Shown: positions 1 to 9,545 of the stretch, in pieces
Layout: each line of letters begins with the position of its first letter
Numbering within the stretch: position 1 is the first letter of the stretch
Source of the DNA: Streptomyces shenzhenensis
GTDB taxonomy: Bacteria > Actinomycetota > Actinomycetes > Streptomycetales > Streptomycetaceae
Assembly: GCF_021462265.1 (NCBI RefSeq)
Contig: NZ_JAJONF010000013.1
Span: 124,001 to 188,000 of the forward strand
Length of the DNA: 64,000 nt
Direction of reading: 5' to 3'
Program-made: the position numbers and the translations under genes
The notes under the pieces: model-generated
Database searches by the model: none
Told to the model about the DNA's origin: nothing
The model's input: only the letters and a program-made list of their open reading frames with translations

Positions 1-264
<264 letters not shown>

Positions 265-388
265 CCGGGCGCGGACCGTCGTCGCTCTCCGCCCGAAAAC
301 GCCCCCGGTCGCTCGTCCCCCGGGCAGCCGCCCGTCGCGCACCCACCACCGACACGCACCCCCACCACCCCGACAGGAGACAAGGTCC

Positions 389-1846
389 ATGACCAGCATG
401 CAGCCCAAGCCGACGACGAACGACGCCGGAATCCCGGTCGCCAGCGACGACCATTCGCTGACCGTCGGCCCGGACGGCCCGATCCTGCTCCAGGACCACT
501 ACCTGATCGAGCAGATGGCCAACTTCAACCGGGAGCGGATCCCGGAGCGCCAGCCGCACGCCAAGGGAGCCGGCGCGTTCGGTTCCTTCGAGGTCACGAA
601 CGACGTCAGCGCCCACACCAAGGCCGCGGTGTTCCAGCCCGGCGCCCGTACCGAGGCGCTCATCCGGTTCTCCACCGTGGCCGGGGAACAGGGCAGCCCG
701 GACACCTGGCGTGATCCGCGCGGGTTCTCGCTGAGGCTGTACACCGCCGCGGGCAATCTCGACCTCGTCGGGAACAACACGCCGGTGTTCTTCATGCGGG
801 ACCCCCTGAAGTTCCAGCATTTCATCCGCTCCCAGAAGCGCCGCGCCGACAGCGGCCTCAGGGACAACGACATGCAGTGGGACTTCTGGACACTGTCCCC
901 GGAGTCGGCGCACATGGTGACCTGGCTGATGGGTGACCGGGGCATCCCGCGGACCTGGCGGCACATGAACGGGTACTCCAGCCACACCTACTCCTGGCTC
1001 AACGCCGCCGGCGAACTCTCCTGGGTCAAGTACCACTTCATCTCCGACCAGGGCATCGAGTGCCTCACCCAGGCCGAGGCGGACGAACTCGCCGGCAAGG
1101 ACGGTGACTACCACCGGCGTGACCTGTTCGAGGCGATCAGGCGCGGGGAGTACCCGAGCTGGACGCTGAAGGTGCAGATCATGCCGTTCGAGGACGCCAA
1201 GACCTACCGGTTCAACCCCTTCGACCTGACCAAGGTGTGGCCGCACGGCGACTACCCGCTGCACGAGGTGGGCCGGCTGACGCTGGACCGCAACGTGAGC
1301 GACTTCCACACCGAAATGGAGCAGGCCGCGTTCGAGCCCAACAACCAGGTGCCCGGCACCGGCCTGTCACCGGACAAGATGCTGCTGGCCCGAGGGTTCT
1401 CCTACGCCGACGCGCACCGGGCCCGGCTGGGGGTCAACTACAAGCAGATCCCGGTGAACTCGCCGAAGGTCGAGGTGCACTCCTACTCGAAGGACGGCGT
1501 GATGCGGATCCGCAACGCCTCCGACCCGGTGTACGCGCCGAACTCCTACGGCGGCCCGCAGGCCGACCCGGTCATCGCCGCGGAGGTGCGCTGGTCCGCC
1601 GACGGCGAGATGGTCCGCCAGGCGTACGCCCTGCGCCGTGACGACGACGACTGGGGACAGGCCGGCACCCTGGTCCGCGAGGTCCTCGACGACGCCGCGC
1701 GCGACCGGCTGGTGTCCAACATCGCCGGCCATCTGCTGGGTGGGGTGTCCGAACCGGTACTGGAACGTTCCTTCCAGTACTGGAAGAACGTGGACCAGCC
1801 GCTCGGCGAGCGGGTCGAGAAGGCCGTCCGCGACGGGCGGTCCTGA
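389..1846 (+). CDS. katA: Monofunctional haem catalase, small-subunit clade
   Basis: The 485-aa cytosolic enzyme converts hydrogen peroxide to water and oxygen. Landmarks are the distal histidine in [11 protein letters not shown] (about residue 55), the distal asparagine in [13 protein letters not shown] (about 130), and the proximal haem ligand region [23 protein letters not shown] (about 335-357) with its tyrosine. Length and ending fit the small-subunit clade, with no flavodoxin-like C-terminal extension. The ATG follows a GGAGAC purine stretch 8-10 bases upstream. No catalase-type Fur/CatR regulator gene is adjacent. A strong hairpin follows the stop codon, so it is probably transcribed alone. 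Confidence 0.96.
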   Translation: MTSMQPKPTTNDAGIPVASDDHSLTVGPDGPILLQDHYLIEQMANFNRERIPERQPHAKGAGAFGSFEVTNDVSAHTKAAVFQPGARTEALIRFSTVAGEQGSPDTWRDPRGFSLRLYTAAGNLDLVGNNTPVFFMRDPLKFQHFIRSQKRRADSGLRDNDMQWDFWTLSPESAHMVTWLMGDRGIPRTWRHMNGYSSHTYSWLNAAGELSWVKYHFISDQGIECLTQAEADELAGKDGDYHRRDLFEAIRRGEYPSWTLKVQIMPFEDAKTYRFNPFDLTKVWPHGDYPLHEVGRLTLDRNVSDFHTEMEQAAFEPNNQVPGTGLSPDKMLLARGFSYADAHRARLGVNYKQIPVNSPKVEVHSYSKDGVMRIRNASDPVYAPNSYGGPQADPVIAAEVRWSADGEMVRQAYALRRDDDDWGQAGTLVREVLDDAARDRLVSNIAGHLLGGVSEPVLERSFQYWKNVDQPLGERVEKAVRDGRS

Positions 1847-1867
1847 CCGTCGGCCCACACCGCCCAT

Positions 1868-1894
1868 GGGCCCGGCGCCGCCCGCGCCGGGCCC
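1868..1894 (+). terminator. Hairpin terminator after catalase
   Basis: A perfect 11-bp GC stem (1868-1878 pairs with 1884-1894) with a 5-nt loop lies 21 bp after the catalase stop. There is no T-run, as is common for actinobacterial terminators. Confidence 0.75.
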
Positions 1895-1965
1895 GTCCCC
1901 TTGACGCCGGAACAGTGAGTGGTCCGGCATGGAACAGCCCAGTCTCTGGGCGGAACGCTGGCGCG

Positions 1966-2223
1966 ATGAACCGTCCGACGACATCCCCGTGCTACGAGAT
2001 CCGCGTGCGCGGTCACCTGAGCCCGACCCTGCTCGGCGCGTTTCCCGGCCTGCACGCCGAGACCGAGGGAGCCGCGACCGTGCTCACCGGGACGCTGCCC
2101 GACCAGTCCGCGCTGCACGGCGTGCTGGCACAGATCGAGTCGCTCGGCCTGGAGCTGACCGGTCTGCGCCGCCGCGGTGACCCGCCGGCGAACGGCCGGG
2201 GCCGCGGCGAGGGCCGTGCCTGA
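1966..2223 (+). CDS. Small hypothetical protein (85 aa)
   Basis: I do not recognise a named family. The protein starts MNRPTTSPCYEIRVRGHL and continues with alternating hydrophobic segments (LLGAFPGLHAE, ATVLTGTLPD, LHGVLAQIESLGLELTGL), which suggests a small alpha/beta ferredoxin-like fold. The start at 1966 is chosen because a GGGCGGA purine run lies upstream and because the frame before it looks like read-through; a GTG at 1915 would add 17 residues. It is separated from catalase by a terminator and converges with the regulator on the other strand, 8 bp away. Similar small proteins beside stress genes are common in Streptomyces, but the function is unknown. Confidence 0.6.
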   Translation: MNRPTTSPCYEIRVRGHLSPTLLGAFPGLHAETEGAATVLTGTLPDQSALHGVLAQIESLGLELTGLRRRGDPPANGRGRGEGRA

Positions 2224-2231
2224 GGCCCGGC

Positions 2232-4904
2232 TCAGGACCCGCGTGCGGAGGGCGCGAGCAGGCCCAGGGCCCGGGCCCGCTCCACAGCCTGGCTGCGGCT
2301 GTGCGTGCCGAGCTTCCCGTACAGGTGCCGCATGTGCGTCCGCACCGTGTTCACGGAAAGGGACAGCTCGTCCGCGATCTCCGGCGCGGGCAGGTTCGTC
2401 GGCAGGTAGCGCAGTACGCGGGTCTCGCTGTGGGTCAGCGGCTCGCGCAGCCGGGACGGGGTACCGGCCGCCGGTTCCCGCCGCTTGCCTGCCAGGAGGT
2501 CGAGGATCTCGCAGACCATGCCGGCGTGAGCGGTCCCGCGACGGGCATGGCGCTCGAGCAATGCCGGCACGGGGTGCAGGAGGAAGGGCAGCACGGTGGC
2601 GTCGGGCGCGGCGAGACCGAGCGCGCTTTCGAGGGTGCGTCGGGCGGCGGCCTGATCGCCGAGCGCGTCCCGGGCGATCGCGTCCAGCAGGAGGGGCTGG
2701 ACCAGCCAGCCGCGGGGTTCCATGAGCGGGGCGGAGCCGTCCAGGACGGGTGCGAGCGCGGCGGTCGCGGCCTGCGGGTCGTCCCGGGCGAGACGCAGCG
2801 CCGCAAGAGCGACCCGGGTCTCCCCGGTCTCGCGCTCACGCGGGTCCATCTCGGCCAGCGCCCGTTCGGCCCGTTCCACCTCGCCGAGCCGCACCAGGGT
2901 GTGCAGCTGGAACGCCCGCGCCTTCGTGGCGAGAGGATGCCGGGCGGCCACCAGACGGGTCACGCGCTCGGCGGCGCGGAAACCGGCCAGTGCGTCCTCG
3001 TCGCGGATCCGTGCGAGGTCGAGCAACCCGCGGCCGTAGTGCAGGATCAGGACGGTCACCGGGTCGGTCTCCTGACGCACCGCTCGCTCGGCCCGCTCCC
3101 ACCACGGCTCCGCCTCGTCGAGCCGTCCCCGCCAGAGCATGTGCAGGCCGAGCGCCACATGCGCGGCCGTGACGATCCGCTCGTCGGCCCAGCCGTGCCG
3201 GTGGGCCAGCTCCATGGCCTGCCGGCCACGCTCAGCGGCCACGGCGAGCTCCCGGCTGAGCGCCACGACCGCCCAGTGCGCCAGCCCCAGGACCTCCAGA
3301 TACGGCCGCCCGGTCCGACGGGCCAACGCGACGCCCCGTTCGAGATGCCGGTCCGCGTCCTCGTACCGCTGGGACCAGGTCTCGGCGATGCCCAGGCTGA
3401 TCAGAGCCAGAGCACGCAGCTCGGCCCCGCGTTCGAGCTCCGCGTCCAGCACCTCGCCCGAGCCGAGCAACCGCCGCGCCTCCTCGACCACGGCCGGCAG
3501 GTCGCCACGCTGGCGGGCCAGCAGCAGCCGCAGCACGGTCACCATCAGATCGACGTGCTCGCGCCGGTCCGCGCGCACCCTCTCCGGGCGGCGGGTGGCC
3601 AGGGCCAGCCGCCGCTCCACCTCCGCCAGCGAACCGTGCTCGGCTTCGTCGAGCGCCGCCAGCGCCGTGAGCTCCGCGTCGGCCGCGATCAGCTCGGCGG
3701 GGAAGCGGGCCAGCAGGGCGTGAGCCGCGGCGGCCTGCCCGTCAAGACCGAGGCCGATCCAGTGGTCCGACAGCAGACGGGCCGCCGGACCCCAGTCCCC
3801 CGCCGCCTGGGCGTGCCGGATGGCCTCCACCGGATACCCGTGCTCCGCGTACCAGCCGGCCGCGGCACGGTGCACCACGGCCACCTCCTCCGGAGCGGTA
3901 CGTCGCAGCTCCAGCTGGAGCAGGTCCGAGAACAGCGTGTGGTAGCGGAACCAGGACCGCCGCGCGTCCAGTGAGATCACGAACGCCCCGGCCTCTTCCA
4001 GGTCCTGCAGCACACGTTCGGCGCCCGAACCTCCCGTCAGCAGGTCGGCGAGCTCACCGTTGACCCGCTCCAGCACGCTGGTGCGCAACAGCACTCGCCG
4101 TACGTCCTCGCTCTGCCGCTCCATCACCTCGGCCAGCAGGTAGTCGGCCACGGTCCGCTCGCTGCCGGCGAATCCGGCCGCGAATCCCTCCGGGTCCGGA
4201 TGCCCCGCCAGCGACAGCGCGGCCAGCCGCAGCCCGGCGGCCCATCCCTCGGTCCGCTCGTGCAACCGCGCGAGGGTGGGCCCGGACAGCTCCACCCCGG
4301 CGCCCCGGAACAACGCTCCCGCCTCTTCCGGGCTGAACCGCAGACTGTCCGCCCGGATCTCGGTGAGTTGCGCCTCCAGCCGCAGCCGGTGCAGGCCCAG
4401 GCGCAGATCCCGCCGGGTGGCCAGCACGAACCGCAGCTGCGTCGGCGCGCGCAGCAGCAGCAGTTCCAGCTGGCGCTGCGCCTCCGCCGACCGCAGCTCG
4501 TGCAGGTCGTCGATGACCAGCCAGACCGGACCCGCCAGCGCCGCGAGGTCGTGCAGCAGCCGCTCGACGATGGTCCACCCGTCCGGCTCCGGCGCCTCCG
4601 TCAACGGCCGCACCAGGCCGGCCACGGCGTCCGTGGCCCGCAGCGCGTTGCACACGGCGATCCAGAACCGCTGCGGATCGCGTTCCTCGCGCTGCACGGA
4701 CACGCACGCGGCACGGTCCGCCAGGCCCGTGTCACGGATCCAGGAGCGCAGCAGGACCGTCTTCCCGCTGCCGGCCGGCGCCGAGAGCGTGGTGACGCGC
4801 GTGCCTGTGGCAAGGCGTGCGTACAGCGCGCGGCGGGAGACGACCCCTCCCGGGACAGCGGGCACGGTCCGAGTGTCGGCGCTCTGGGAAGTGCCTGTGC
4901 GCAT
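2232..4904 (-). CDS. MalT/LuxR-family ATP-dependent transcriptional regulator (LAL type)
   Basis: A cytosolic protein of about 890 aa. Near the N-terminus is a Walker A motif (SAPAGSGKTVLL, about residue 42) followed by a Walker B-like VWLVIDDLHELRS (about 120), i.e. a STAND-type ATPase. The middle is a long helical repeat region rich in Ala, Leu and Arg (TPR-like, about 330-800). The last ~70 residues are a LuxR HTH (LTHSETRVLRYLPTNLPAPEIADELSLSVNTVRTHMRHLYGKLG, abbreviated here to its position at about 820-865). This is the layout of MalT and other large ATP-binding LuxR regulators, activators that usually sense a small ligand. An ATG at 4952 is also in frame; neither start has a clear ribosome binding site. 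The target is unknown, and neighbouring genes give no hint beyond stress and carbohydrate functions. Confidence 0.88.
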   Translation of the reverse strand: MRTGTSQSADTRTVPAVPGGVVSRRALYARLATGTRVTTLSAPAGSGKTVLLRSWIRDTGLADRAACVSVQREERDPQRFWIAVCNALRATDAVAGLVRPLTEAPEPDGWTIVERLLHDLAALAGPVWLVIDDLHELRSAEAQRQLELLLLRAPTQLRFVLATRRDLRLGLHRLRLEAQLTEIRADSLRFSPEEAGALFRGAGVELSGPTLARLHERTEGWAAGLRLAALSLAGHPDPEGFAAGFAGSERTVADYLLAEVMERQSEDVRRVLLRTSVLERVNGELADLLTGGSGAERVLQDLEEAGAFVISLDARRSWFRYHTLFSDLLQLELRRTAPEEVAVVHRAAAGWYAEHGYPVEAIRHAQAAGDWGPAARLLSDHWIGLGLDGQAAAAHALLARFPAELIAADAELTALAALDEAEHGSLAEVERRLALATRRPERVRADRREHVDLMVTVLRLLLARQRGDLPAVVEEARRLLGSGEVLDAELERGAELRALALISLGIAETWSQRYEDADRHLERGVALARRTGRPYLEVLGLAHWAVVALSRELAVAAERGRQAMELAHRHGWADERIVTAAHVALGLHMLWRGRLDEAEPWWERAERAVRQETDPVTVLILHYGRGLLDLARIRDEDALAGFRAAERVTRLVAARHPLATKARAFQLHTLVRLGEVERAERALAEMDPRERETGETRVALAALRLARDDPQAATAALAPVLDGSAPLMEPRGWLVQPLLLDAIARDALGDQAAARRTLESALGLAAPDATVLPFLLHPVPALLERHARRGTAHAGMVCEILDLLAGKRREPAAGTPSRLREPLTHSETRVLRYLPTNLPAPEIADELSLSVNTVRTHMRHLYGKLGTHSRSQAVERARALGLLAPSARGS

Positions 4905-5624
4905 GGCGATCACGGTGAAGTCGACGGGGGAACGGTGCTCACTTCCGACCATCGCACAGGTCGGCGGTGAATTCCCGCCGACCTGCGCGACGGCCGGCCC
5001 TCACCGCGGTGGATCCCCCCACCGGCTGTGCGGCGGTTCACAGCGCCGGAGAACGGCTCGTACGGCCGTCGGGCCGCGGCGTGCGCCGGTTCACGGAACG
5101 TCCTCCCGTGGCCGGGGGGCACGGGTGACGGCCTGGACCGCTCGCGGTGTGACGGCGATCTGCGAGCTGCCGGCGAGGCACTCCGGCGTACCCCTCGACG
5201 ACCTGCCCCTCTGGCCTGTGGACTGGATTCGGTGGTGGAGGAGGAGCAGGTCATCGGTCAGGCCGCCCTGGCCCGGAGCGCGACCACCGTGGCCGAGGTG
5301 GTCGACGCGGAACTGGCCAGACTGGCACGCCAGTCGATCTCCGGCCTGCCGAGCGGTCCCGCTCATCTCGGCAGGAGACAGCCGGCCTCAAGCCCTGCCG
5401 GGGATCCCGTCCGGTCAAGGACGTCAGGGAGCGCCGGCTGTGTCATGGCGCGGGTACGGCGCGAGGACCGGACCACCGTTCGGTGCCGTCCGCGTGGTTG
5501 CCGTACGCCCGAAGTGCGGTCCGCCCGCCGCCGCTCGGACGACGAGGGGACCGCACCTCTGCCTGTGTTCACCGCAGGGCGCTCGGCACGGCGCGCAGGG
5601 GCGCCGGCCGAGTTCGGGCGGGTG
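4905..5624. other. Intergenic region without a supportable gene
   Basis: About 670 bp between the divergently read regulator and the end of the GH2 gene. A short plus-strand stretch (about 5220-5360) has coding-like composition (VVEEEQVIGQAALARSATTVAEVVDAELARLAR) but has no start, no partner sequence and no recognised domain; it may be gene debris. A 9-bp inverted repeat (ACAGCCGGC 5378-5386, GCCGGCTGT 5433-5441) flanks a 46-bp segment. Nothing else is clear. Confidence 0.4.
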
Positions 5625-8228
5625 TCAGGCGCACCCGGCCGGGGTCGCCCGCGACGCGTCGTCGATCAGCGCCCGCTGGGCGGCCCTGAGCCGTGCGACA
5701 TCGGGCTTGACGACCTTGCGGTCGTAGGTCAGCAGGCCGTTGAGCTCGCCCTCGACGTCCGAGATCTGGGTGTAGACCGCGCCGTTGGAGCCCTGACAGG
5801 CCAGCGCGTGGACCTCGGAGAGCTTGGTCAGGTAGTCGTCGGTGTAGGTGGCCGGGTCGACGTCCACGTAGGACTGCTGCACCGACCAGGCGTGTCCGGG
5901 CACGCCGAGGCCGAGGCCGCCGTACTCGCCGCTGACCAGGGCGCGCCGGCCGTCGGGGTGGGGTGGCAGGGCGGGTGAGGGGTAGCCGTGCTCGTCCATG
6001 ATGTCGCCGGTGCCGCCGTCGTCCCCGAGGTTGAGCCCGGACATGGAGTTGACCAGCCGGGTCGGGTCCCAGGCCTTGGCCTGGTCGGCGACCCGGGCCA
6101 TGTCGTACTGGCCCCAGCCCTCGTTGAAGGTGACCCACATGACGACGGACGGGCTGCTGATGTGCTCGTCGATCATCTGCCGCATCTCACGCTCGTACTC
6201 GGCGCGGGCCGCGGCACTCGGGTTCACCCCGGCCGTCATCGCGGGCATGTCCTGCCACACCAGCAGTCCCAGCCGGTCGGCCCAGTAGAACCAGCGGTCG
6301 GGCTCGACCTTGATGTGCTTGCGCACCGCGTTGAAGCCCATCTTCTTGTGCATCCGCAGGTCGTAGGCCAGGGCCTCGTCGGTCGGCGCGGTGTACAGAC
6401 CGTCCGGCCAGAAGCCCTGGTCGAGGGTGGCCATCATGAAGACGGGCTTGCCGTTGAGGACGGTGCGCGGCACGCCGTTCACCTTCTCGACGGCGATGGA
6501 GCGCATCCCGAAGTAGCTGCCGACGCGGTCGGCGCCGACGTTCACCTTCAGGCCGTACAGGAACGGGTCGTCCGGCGACCACAGGTGCGGCTTGCGGATG
6601 TGCAGGGTCAGGGGCGTGCCGGTGCGGCCGACGACGGTGGCCACCTTGTGCCTGCCCTCGTACGCCGTCGCCGTGACCGGCACGCCGTCGCGCACTCCCC
6701 GCGGCTCGACGGTCAGGGTGCCCGCGGCCACGTCCGGCGTGAGCTTGAGCGAGTCGACGTGGTCGGTGGCGACCGGTTCCATCCACACCGTCTGCCAGAT
6801 GCCCGAGGTCGGGGTGTACCAGATGCCGCTGGGGTCCAGGCGCTGCTTGCCGATCGGCGGGTTCTCGCCGTTCGCCGCGTCGGTCGGGTCGTAGACGCCG
6901 ACGATCAGCTCCTGGGTGCGGCCGGGCCTGAGGGCGTCGGTGACGTCGGCGCTGAACTTGTCGTAGCCGCCCTGGTGCTCGGCGACCTTGGTGCCGTTGA
7001 CGTACACCTCCGCCTTCCAGTCGACGGCGCCGAAGTTCAGCTGCAGGTGCTTGCCGGAGCCGATCCGCCAGCCGGACGGAACGGTGAAGGTGCGCCGGTA
7101 CCACATGCGGTCCTCGTGCCGTTCCAGACCGGAGAGCTGGGATTCGACGGGATAGGGGACGAGGATCCTCTCGCCGAGGTTCCTGCCCACCGGCGGCTGC
7201 TCGCCCGCCTTGGCCGCGGCGAACTGCCAGGTGCCGTTGAGGTTCTGCCAGGCACCGCGGGTGAGCTGGGGCCTCGGGTACTCGGGGTGGGCGTTGCGCG
7301 CGGAGACCTGGTCGGCCCACTTGGTGCGCAGCTCATAGGTGGACCTGTTGGCGCCGCTGCTCCAGAAGGCGCTGACAACGTTGCCGTCCGTCCTGGTCAG
7401 GCCGCCCTTTCCGTCGTAGCGGACGTCGGCTGTGCCGCGCGCGGTGCCGGTCTTGTTGCCCACGACCGGTTCCTTGAGGGCGACCAGTACCGTCCTCGGG
7501 TCCGCGGGGTCCAGCACGGCGTCGCCCAGCGGCCACTTGGCACCGCCGATCACCGCTTCGAGGTGGCCGGTCAGGCCGGCCGGGGGTGCGGCGAGCGGCT
7601 GCGCGAAGTCGAGCTTGAGGGTACGGCCGGTGCCCAGGACGGTGGTGGCGACGGCACCGTCGTAGTCGAAGCCGTCGGGCAGCCGGAACGCCGACTGCGG
7701 GACGGCCTCCTTGCTGCCGCCGGGCTCGGTCCAGCGCAGATGGAGGTTGGAGCCGCCGTAGTGCTCGAAGTACTCGACCTTGATGTCGTAGGCCTGGCCG
7801 GCGGTCAGCTCGACGGGCTGACTGGTCTGTTCGCGGTCCCAGTCGTCGACCCAGTGGTCGATGACCATCGTCCCGCCGACCCACAGCCGGAAGCCGTTGT
7901 CGCCGATGATCGAGAAGGTGGTGGGGCCGCTCTTCTCCGGCACGATCTTTCCGGTCCAGCGGACGCTGACGTCGTCCGACTGGCCGGTGGTGAAGGCGAG
8001 CCGGGGTTCGAGGTTGTCGAAGTCGAGGTTCGGGTCGAAGCCGGTCGCCTTGAGCTCGTGGAAGTCGAAGGCGCCGGGGGCGGACTGGGTGTAGTACTCG
8101 CCCTTGAGCCCGTGGATCTCCACGGGGTCGTCCGCCGCGGTCGCGGCGGGCGCCGCGGCGAGTCCCGCGGCGCCCAGCGCTGCGGCGAGCAGCAGGGCGA
8201 GGCGTTGCCTGAGAGGTCTGATGCGCAC
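5625..8228 (-). CDS. Secreted glycoside hydrolase family 2 enzyme with N-terminal PA14 domain
   Basis: 867 aa. A signal peptide (RLALLLAAALGAAGLAAAPAATAADD) predicts export. Residues about 38-185 form a PA14 carbohydrate-binding domain (GLKGEYYTQ, FSIIGDNGFRLWVGG, LHLRWTEPG). The GH2 core follows: sugar-binding jelly roll (WQNLNGTWQFA, WYRRTFTVPSGW), an immunoglobulin-like domain, then a TIM barrel with the acid/base glutamate in MWVTFNEGWGQYD (about 701) and the probable nucleophile glutamate in LVSGEYGGLG (about 767). GH2 members are retaining exo-enzymes such as beta-galactosidase, beta-glucuronidase or beta-mannosidase; the exact sugar cannot be read from sequence. An excellent AAGGAGG lies 5 bp before the ATG. 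It is divergent from the LacI gene with an operator-like palindrome between them. Confidence 0.93.
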   Translation of the reverse strand: MRIRPLRQRLALLLAAALGAAGLAAAPAATAADDPVEIHGLKGEYYTQSAPGAFDFHELKATGFDPNLDFDNLEPRLAFTTGQSDDVSVRWTGKIVPEKSGPTTFSIIGDNGFRLWVGGTMVIDHWVDDWDREQTSQPVELTAGQAYDIKVEYFEHYGGSNLHLRWTEPGGSKEAVPQSAFRLPDGFDYDGAVATTVLGTGRTLKLDFAQPLAAPPAGLTGHLEAVIGGAKWPLGDAVLDPADPRTVLVALKEPVVGNKTGTARGTADVRYDGKGGLTRTDGNVVSAFWSSGANRSTYELRTKWADQVSARNAHPEYPRPQLTRGAWQNLNGTWQFAAAKAGEQPPVGRNLGERILVPYPVESQLSGLERHEDRMWYRRTFTVPSGWRIGSGKHLQLNFGAVDWKAEVYVNGTKVAEHQGGYDKFSADVTDALRPGRTQELIVGVYDPTDAANGENPPIGKQRLDPSGIWYTPTSGIWQTVWMEPVATDHVDSLKLTPDVAAGTLTVEPRGVRDGVPVTATAYEGRHKVATVVGRTGTPLTLHIRKPHLWSPDDPFLYGLKVNVGADRVGSYFGMRSIAVEKVNGVPRTVLNGKPVFMMATLDQGFWPDGLYTAPTDEALAYDLRMHKKMGFNAVRKHIKVEPDRWFYWADRLGLLVWQDMPAMTAGVNPSAAARAEYEREMRQMIDEHISSPSVVMWVTFNEGWGQYDMARVADQAKAWDPTRLVNSMSGLNLGDDGGTGDIMDEHGYPSPALPPHPDGRRALVSGEYGGLGLGVPGHAWSVQQSYVDVDPATYTDDYLTKLSEVHALACQGSNGAVYTQISDVEGELNGLLTYDRKVVKPDVARLRAAQRALIDDASRATPAGCA

Positions 8229-8273
8229 GGATCCTCCTTGACTGAGGAAGGGTGGCGGCTCGTTGCTTCAGTC

Positions 8274-8289
8274 TGTACAACGTTGGAAG
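8274..8289. promoter_or_regulatory. LacI-type operator between GH2 and lacI genes
   Basis: TGTACAAC|GTTGGAAG is centred on CG and contains the perfect CAACGTTG core. It lies 46 bp upstream of the GH2 start and 97 bp upstream of the regulator start. It resembles the sites at 9432, 14211 and 14278 and the half-site TTTACATC/GATGTAAA they share. Confidence 0.6.
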
Positions 8290-8385
8290 GAACGGCAGTT
8301 GGCATGAGAGCACGGCTCCAGGCCGCTGTCCAGGGTCACGACGAAGCCCCGCGGGCGGGGCGCCCATCGACGCTGAGGAGATCCC

Positions 8386-9399
8386 TTGCGGGTCAGCCTG
8401 AAGGACGTGGCGGAACGCGCGGGCGTTTCGATCAAGACCGTGTCCAACGTAGTGAACAACTATCCGCACGTCACCCCGGGGATGCGGGCCCGGGTGCAGG
8501 CAGCCATCGACGAGCTCGGCTACCGGCCCAATCTGACCGCGCGTCACCTGCGCAAGGGGCGCACGGGGATCATCGCGCTGGCCGTTCCCGAGCTCGGCAA
8601 CCCGTACTTCGCCGAGCTGGCCGGCGCCGTGATCGACGCGGCCGCGGAGCACGAGTTCACCGTCCTGCTCGACCACACCGGCGGCGAGCGCGAGCAGGAG
8701 ATCCTGGTCAGCCAGGGCTTCCGGGCCCGGGTGATCGACGGGTTGATCCTCAGCCCGCTGGCCCTGGAGGCCGAGGACCTGCGGGGTCGGTCGGACGACG
8801 TACCGCTGGTGCTGCTCGGTGAGCGCGAGTACGACCTGCCCTTCGACCACATCGCCATCGACAACGTGGCGGCGGCCCGCTGCGCGGTGCGCCATCTGCT
8901 CGGCCGCGGCCGGACCCGGATCGCCTACCTCGGCGCGCGCACCGACTCCGTGAACCAGCCCGCCCACCTGCGACTGGACGGCTGGCGCGCGGAGTTGGCG
9001 GCGGCCGGGGTGCCCGCGCCGGACGGCCTGGTGGTGCCGGTCGGCGGCTGGGACCGCGACGACGGGGCGCGGGCGATGGCCGAGCTGCTGGACTCCGGCG
9101 TGCGCCCGGACGCCGTCTTCGCGTTCAACGACCTGATCGCGATCGGGGCCATGAGGGTGCTGCACGAGCGGGGCCTGAGGGTGCCCTGGGACGTGGCGGT
9201 GGTGGGCTTCGACGACATCGCCGAGGGGCGCTTCGGCGCCGTCACCCTGACCACCGTCTCGCCCGACAAACGGGCCATCGCCAAGATGGCCGTCGCCTCC
9301 CTGCTGCGCAGCCTGTCGGGCCGCGAGGAGCCCGGTGGACGCGAACTCATCGCCGAGTTCAGGCTCGTCGAGCGGGAGAGCACCCTGGGACGGCGGTGA
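8386..9399 (+). CDS. LacI/GalR-family transcriptional repressor
   Basis: 337 aa. The N-terminal HTH and hinge are classic (VSLKDVAERAGVSIKTVSNVVNN, then YRPNLTARHLRKGRTG), followed by a periplasmic-binding-like ligand domain (ALAVPELGNPYFAELAGAVIDAA; VFAFNDLIAIGAMRVL; VVGFDDIAEGRF). The start is a TTG, supported by a TGAGGAG ribosome binding site at 8374-8380 and because the protein begins exactly at the HTH. It sits between the divergent GH2 gene and a sugar ABC transporter operon, so it is the probable local repressor of both and of the GH31 gene; the inducer is probably a sugar imported by that transporter. Confidence 0.93.
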   Translation: MRVSLKDVAERAGVSIKTVSNVVNNYPHVTPGMRARVQAAIDELGYRPNLTARHLRKGRTGIIALAVPELGNPYFAELAGAVIDAAAEHEFTVLLDHTGGEREQEILVSQGFRARVIDGLILSPLALEAEDLRGRSDDVPLVLLGEREYDLPFDHIAIDNVAAARCAVRHLLGRGRTRIAYLGARTDSVNQPAHLRLDGWRAELAAAGVPAPDGLVVPVGGWDRDDGARAMAELLDSGVRPDAVFAFNDLIAIGAMRVLHERGLRVPWDVAVVGFDDIAEGRFGAVTLTTVSPDKRAIAKMAVASLLRSLSGREEPGGRELIAEFRLVERESTLGRR

Positions 9400-9431
9400 A
9401 CGAGATTTCGGACGGAAGGGTTTACAGGGCT

Positions 9432-9447
9432 TCTCCAACGATGTAAA
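9432..9447. promoter_or_regulatory. LacI-type operator before the sugar ABC operon
   Basis: TCTCCAAC|GATGTAAA has a perfect right half (GATGTAAA) and a 5/8 left half relative to TTTACATC. TTTACA at 9421-9426 and TGTAAA at 9442-9447 also form an inverted repeat. The site is about 100 bp before the binding-protein start. Confidence 0.55.
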
Positions 9448-9500
9448 AACCTCACCTGAACGACGTGCACGCCGAGTTGACCGCAAGAGCCAGCCTCCCC

Positions 9501-9512
9501 GAGAGCGCTCTC
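9501..9512. promoter_or_regulatory. Second palindrome (GAGAGCGCTCTC) before the sugar ABC operon
   Basis: A perfect 12-bp palindrome, 33 bp before the ATG at 9546. Its centre resembles LacI-family operators such as the CebR-type GGGAGCGCTCCC, but it differs from the CAACGTTG-type sites, so a second LacI protein may act here. Confidence 0.45.
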
Positions 9513-9545
9513 AGCTCTCCGGGGCCGCGCCGTTTGGGGACTCCC

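Noticed and set aside
5378-5441. ACAGCCGGC / GCCGGCTGT inverted repeat as insertion-sequence ends
   Set aside because: Only 64 bp in total, no transposase nor target duplication; most likely chance or a weak hairpin.
5988-8822. Plus-strand open frame of 944 codons opposite the GH2 gene
   Set aside because: It lies antisense to a clear GH2 gene, has Gly/Arg/Val/His-rich composition and no domain. It is a shadow caused by GC-rich third positions.
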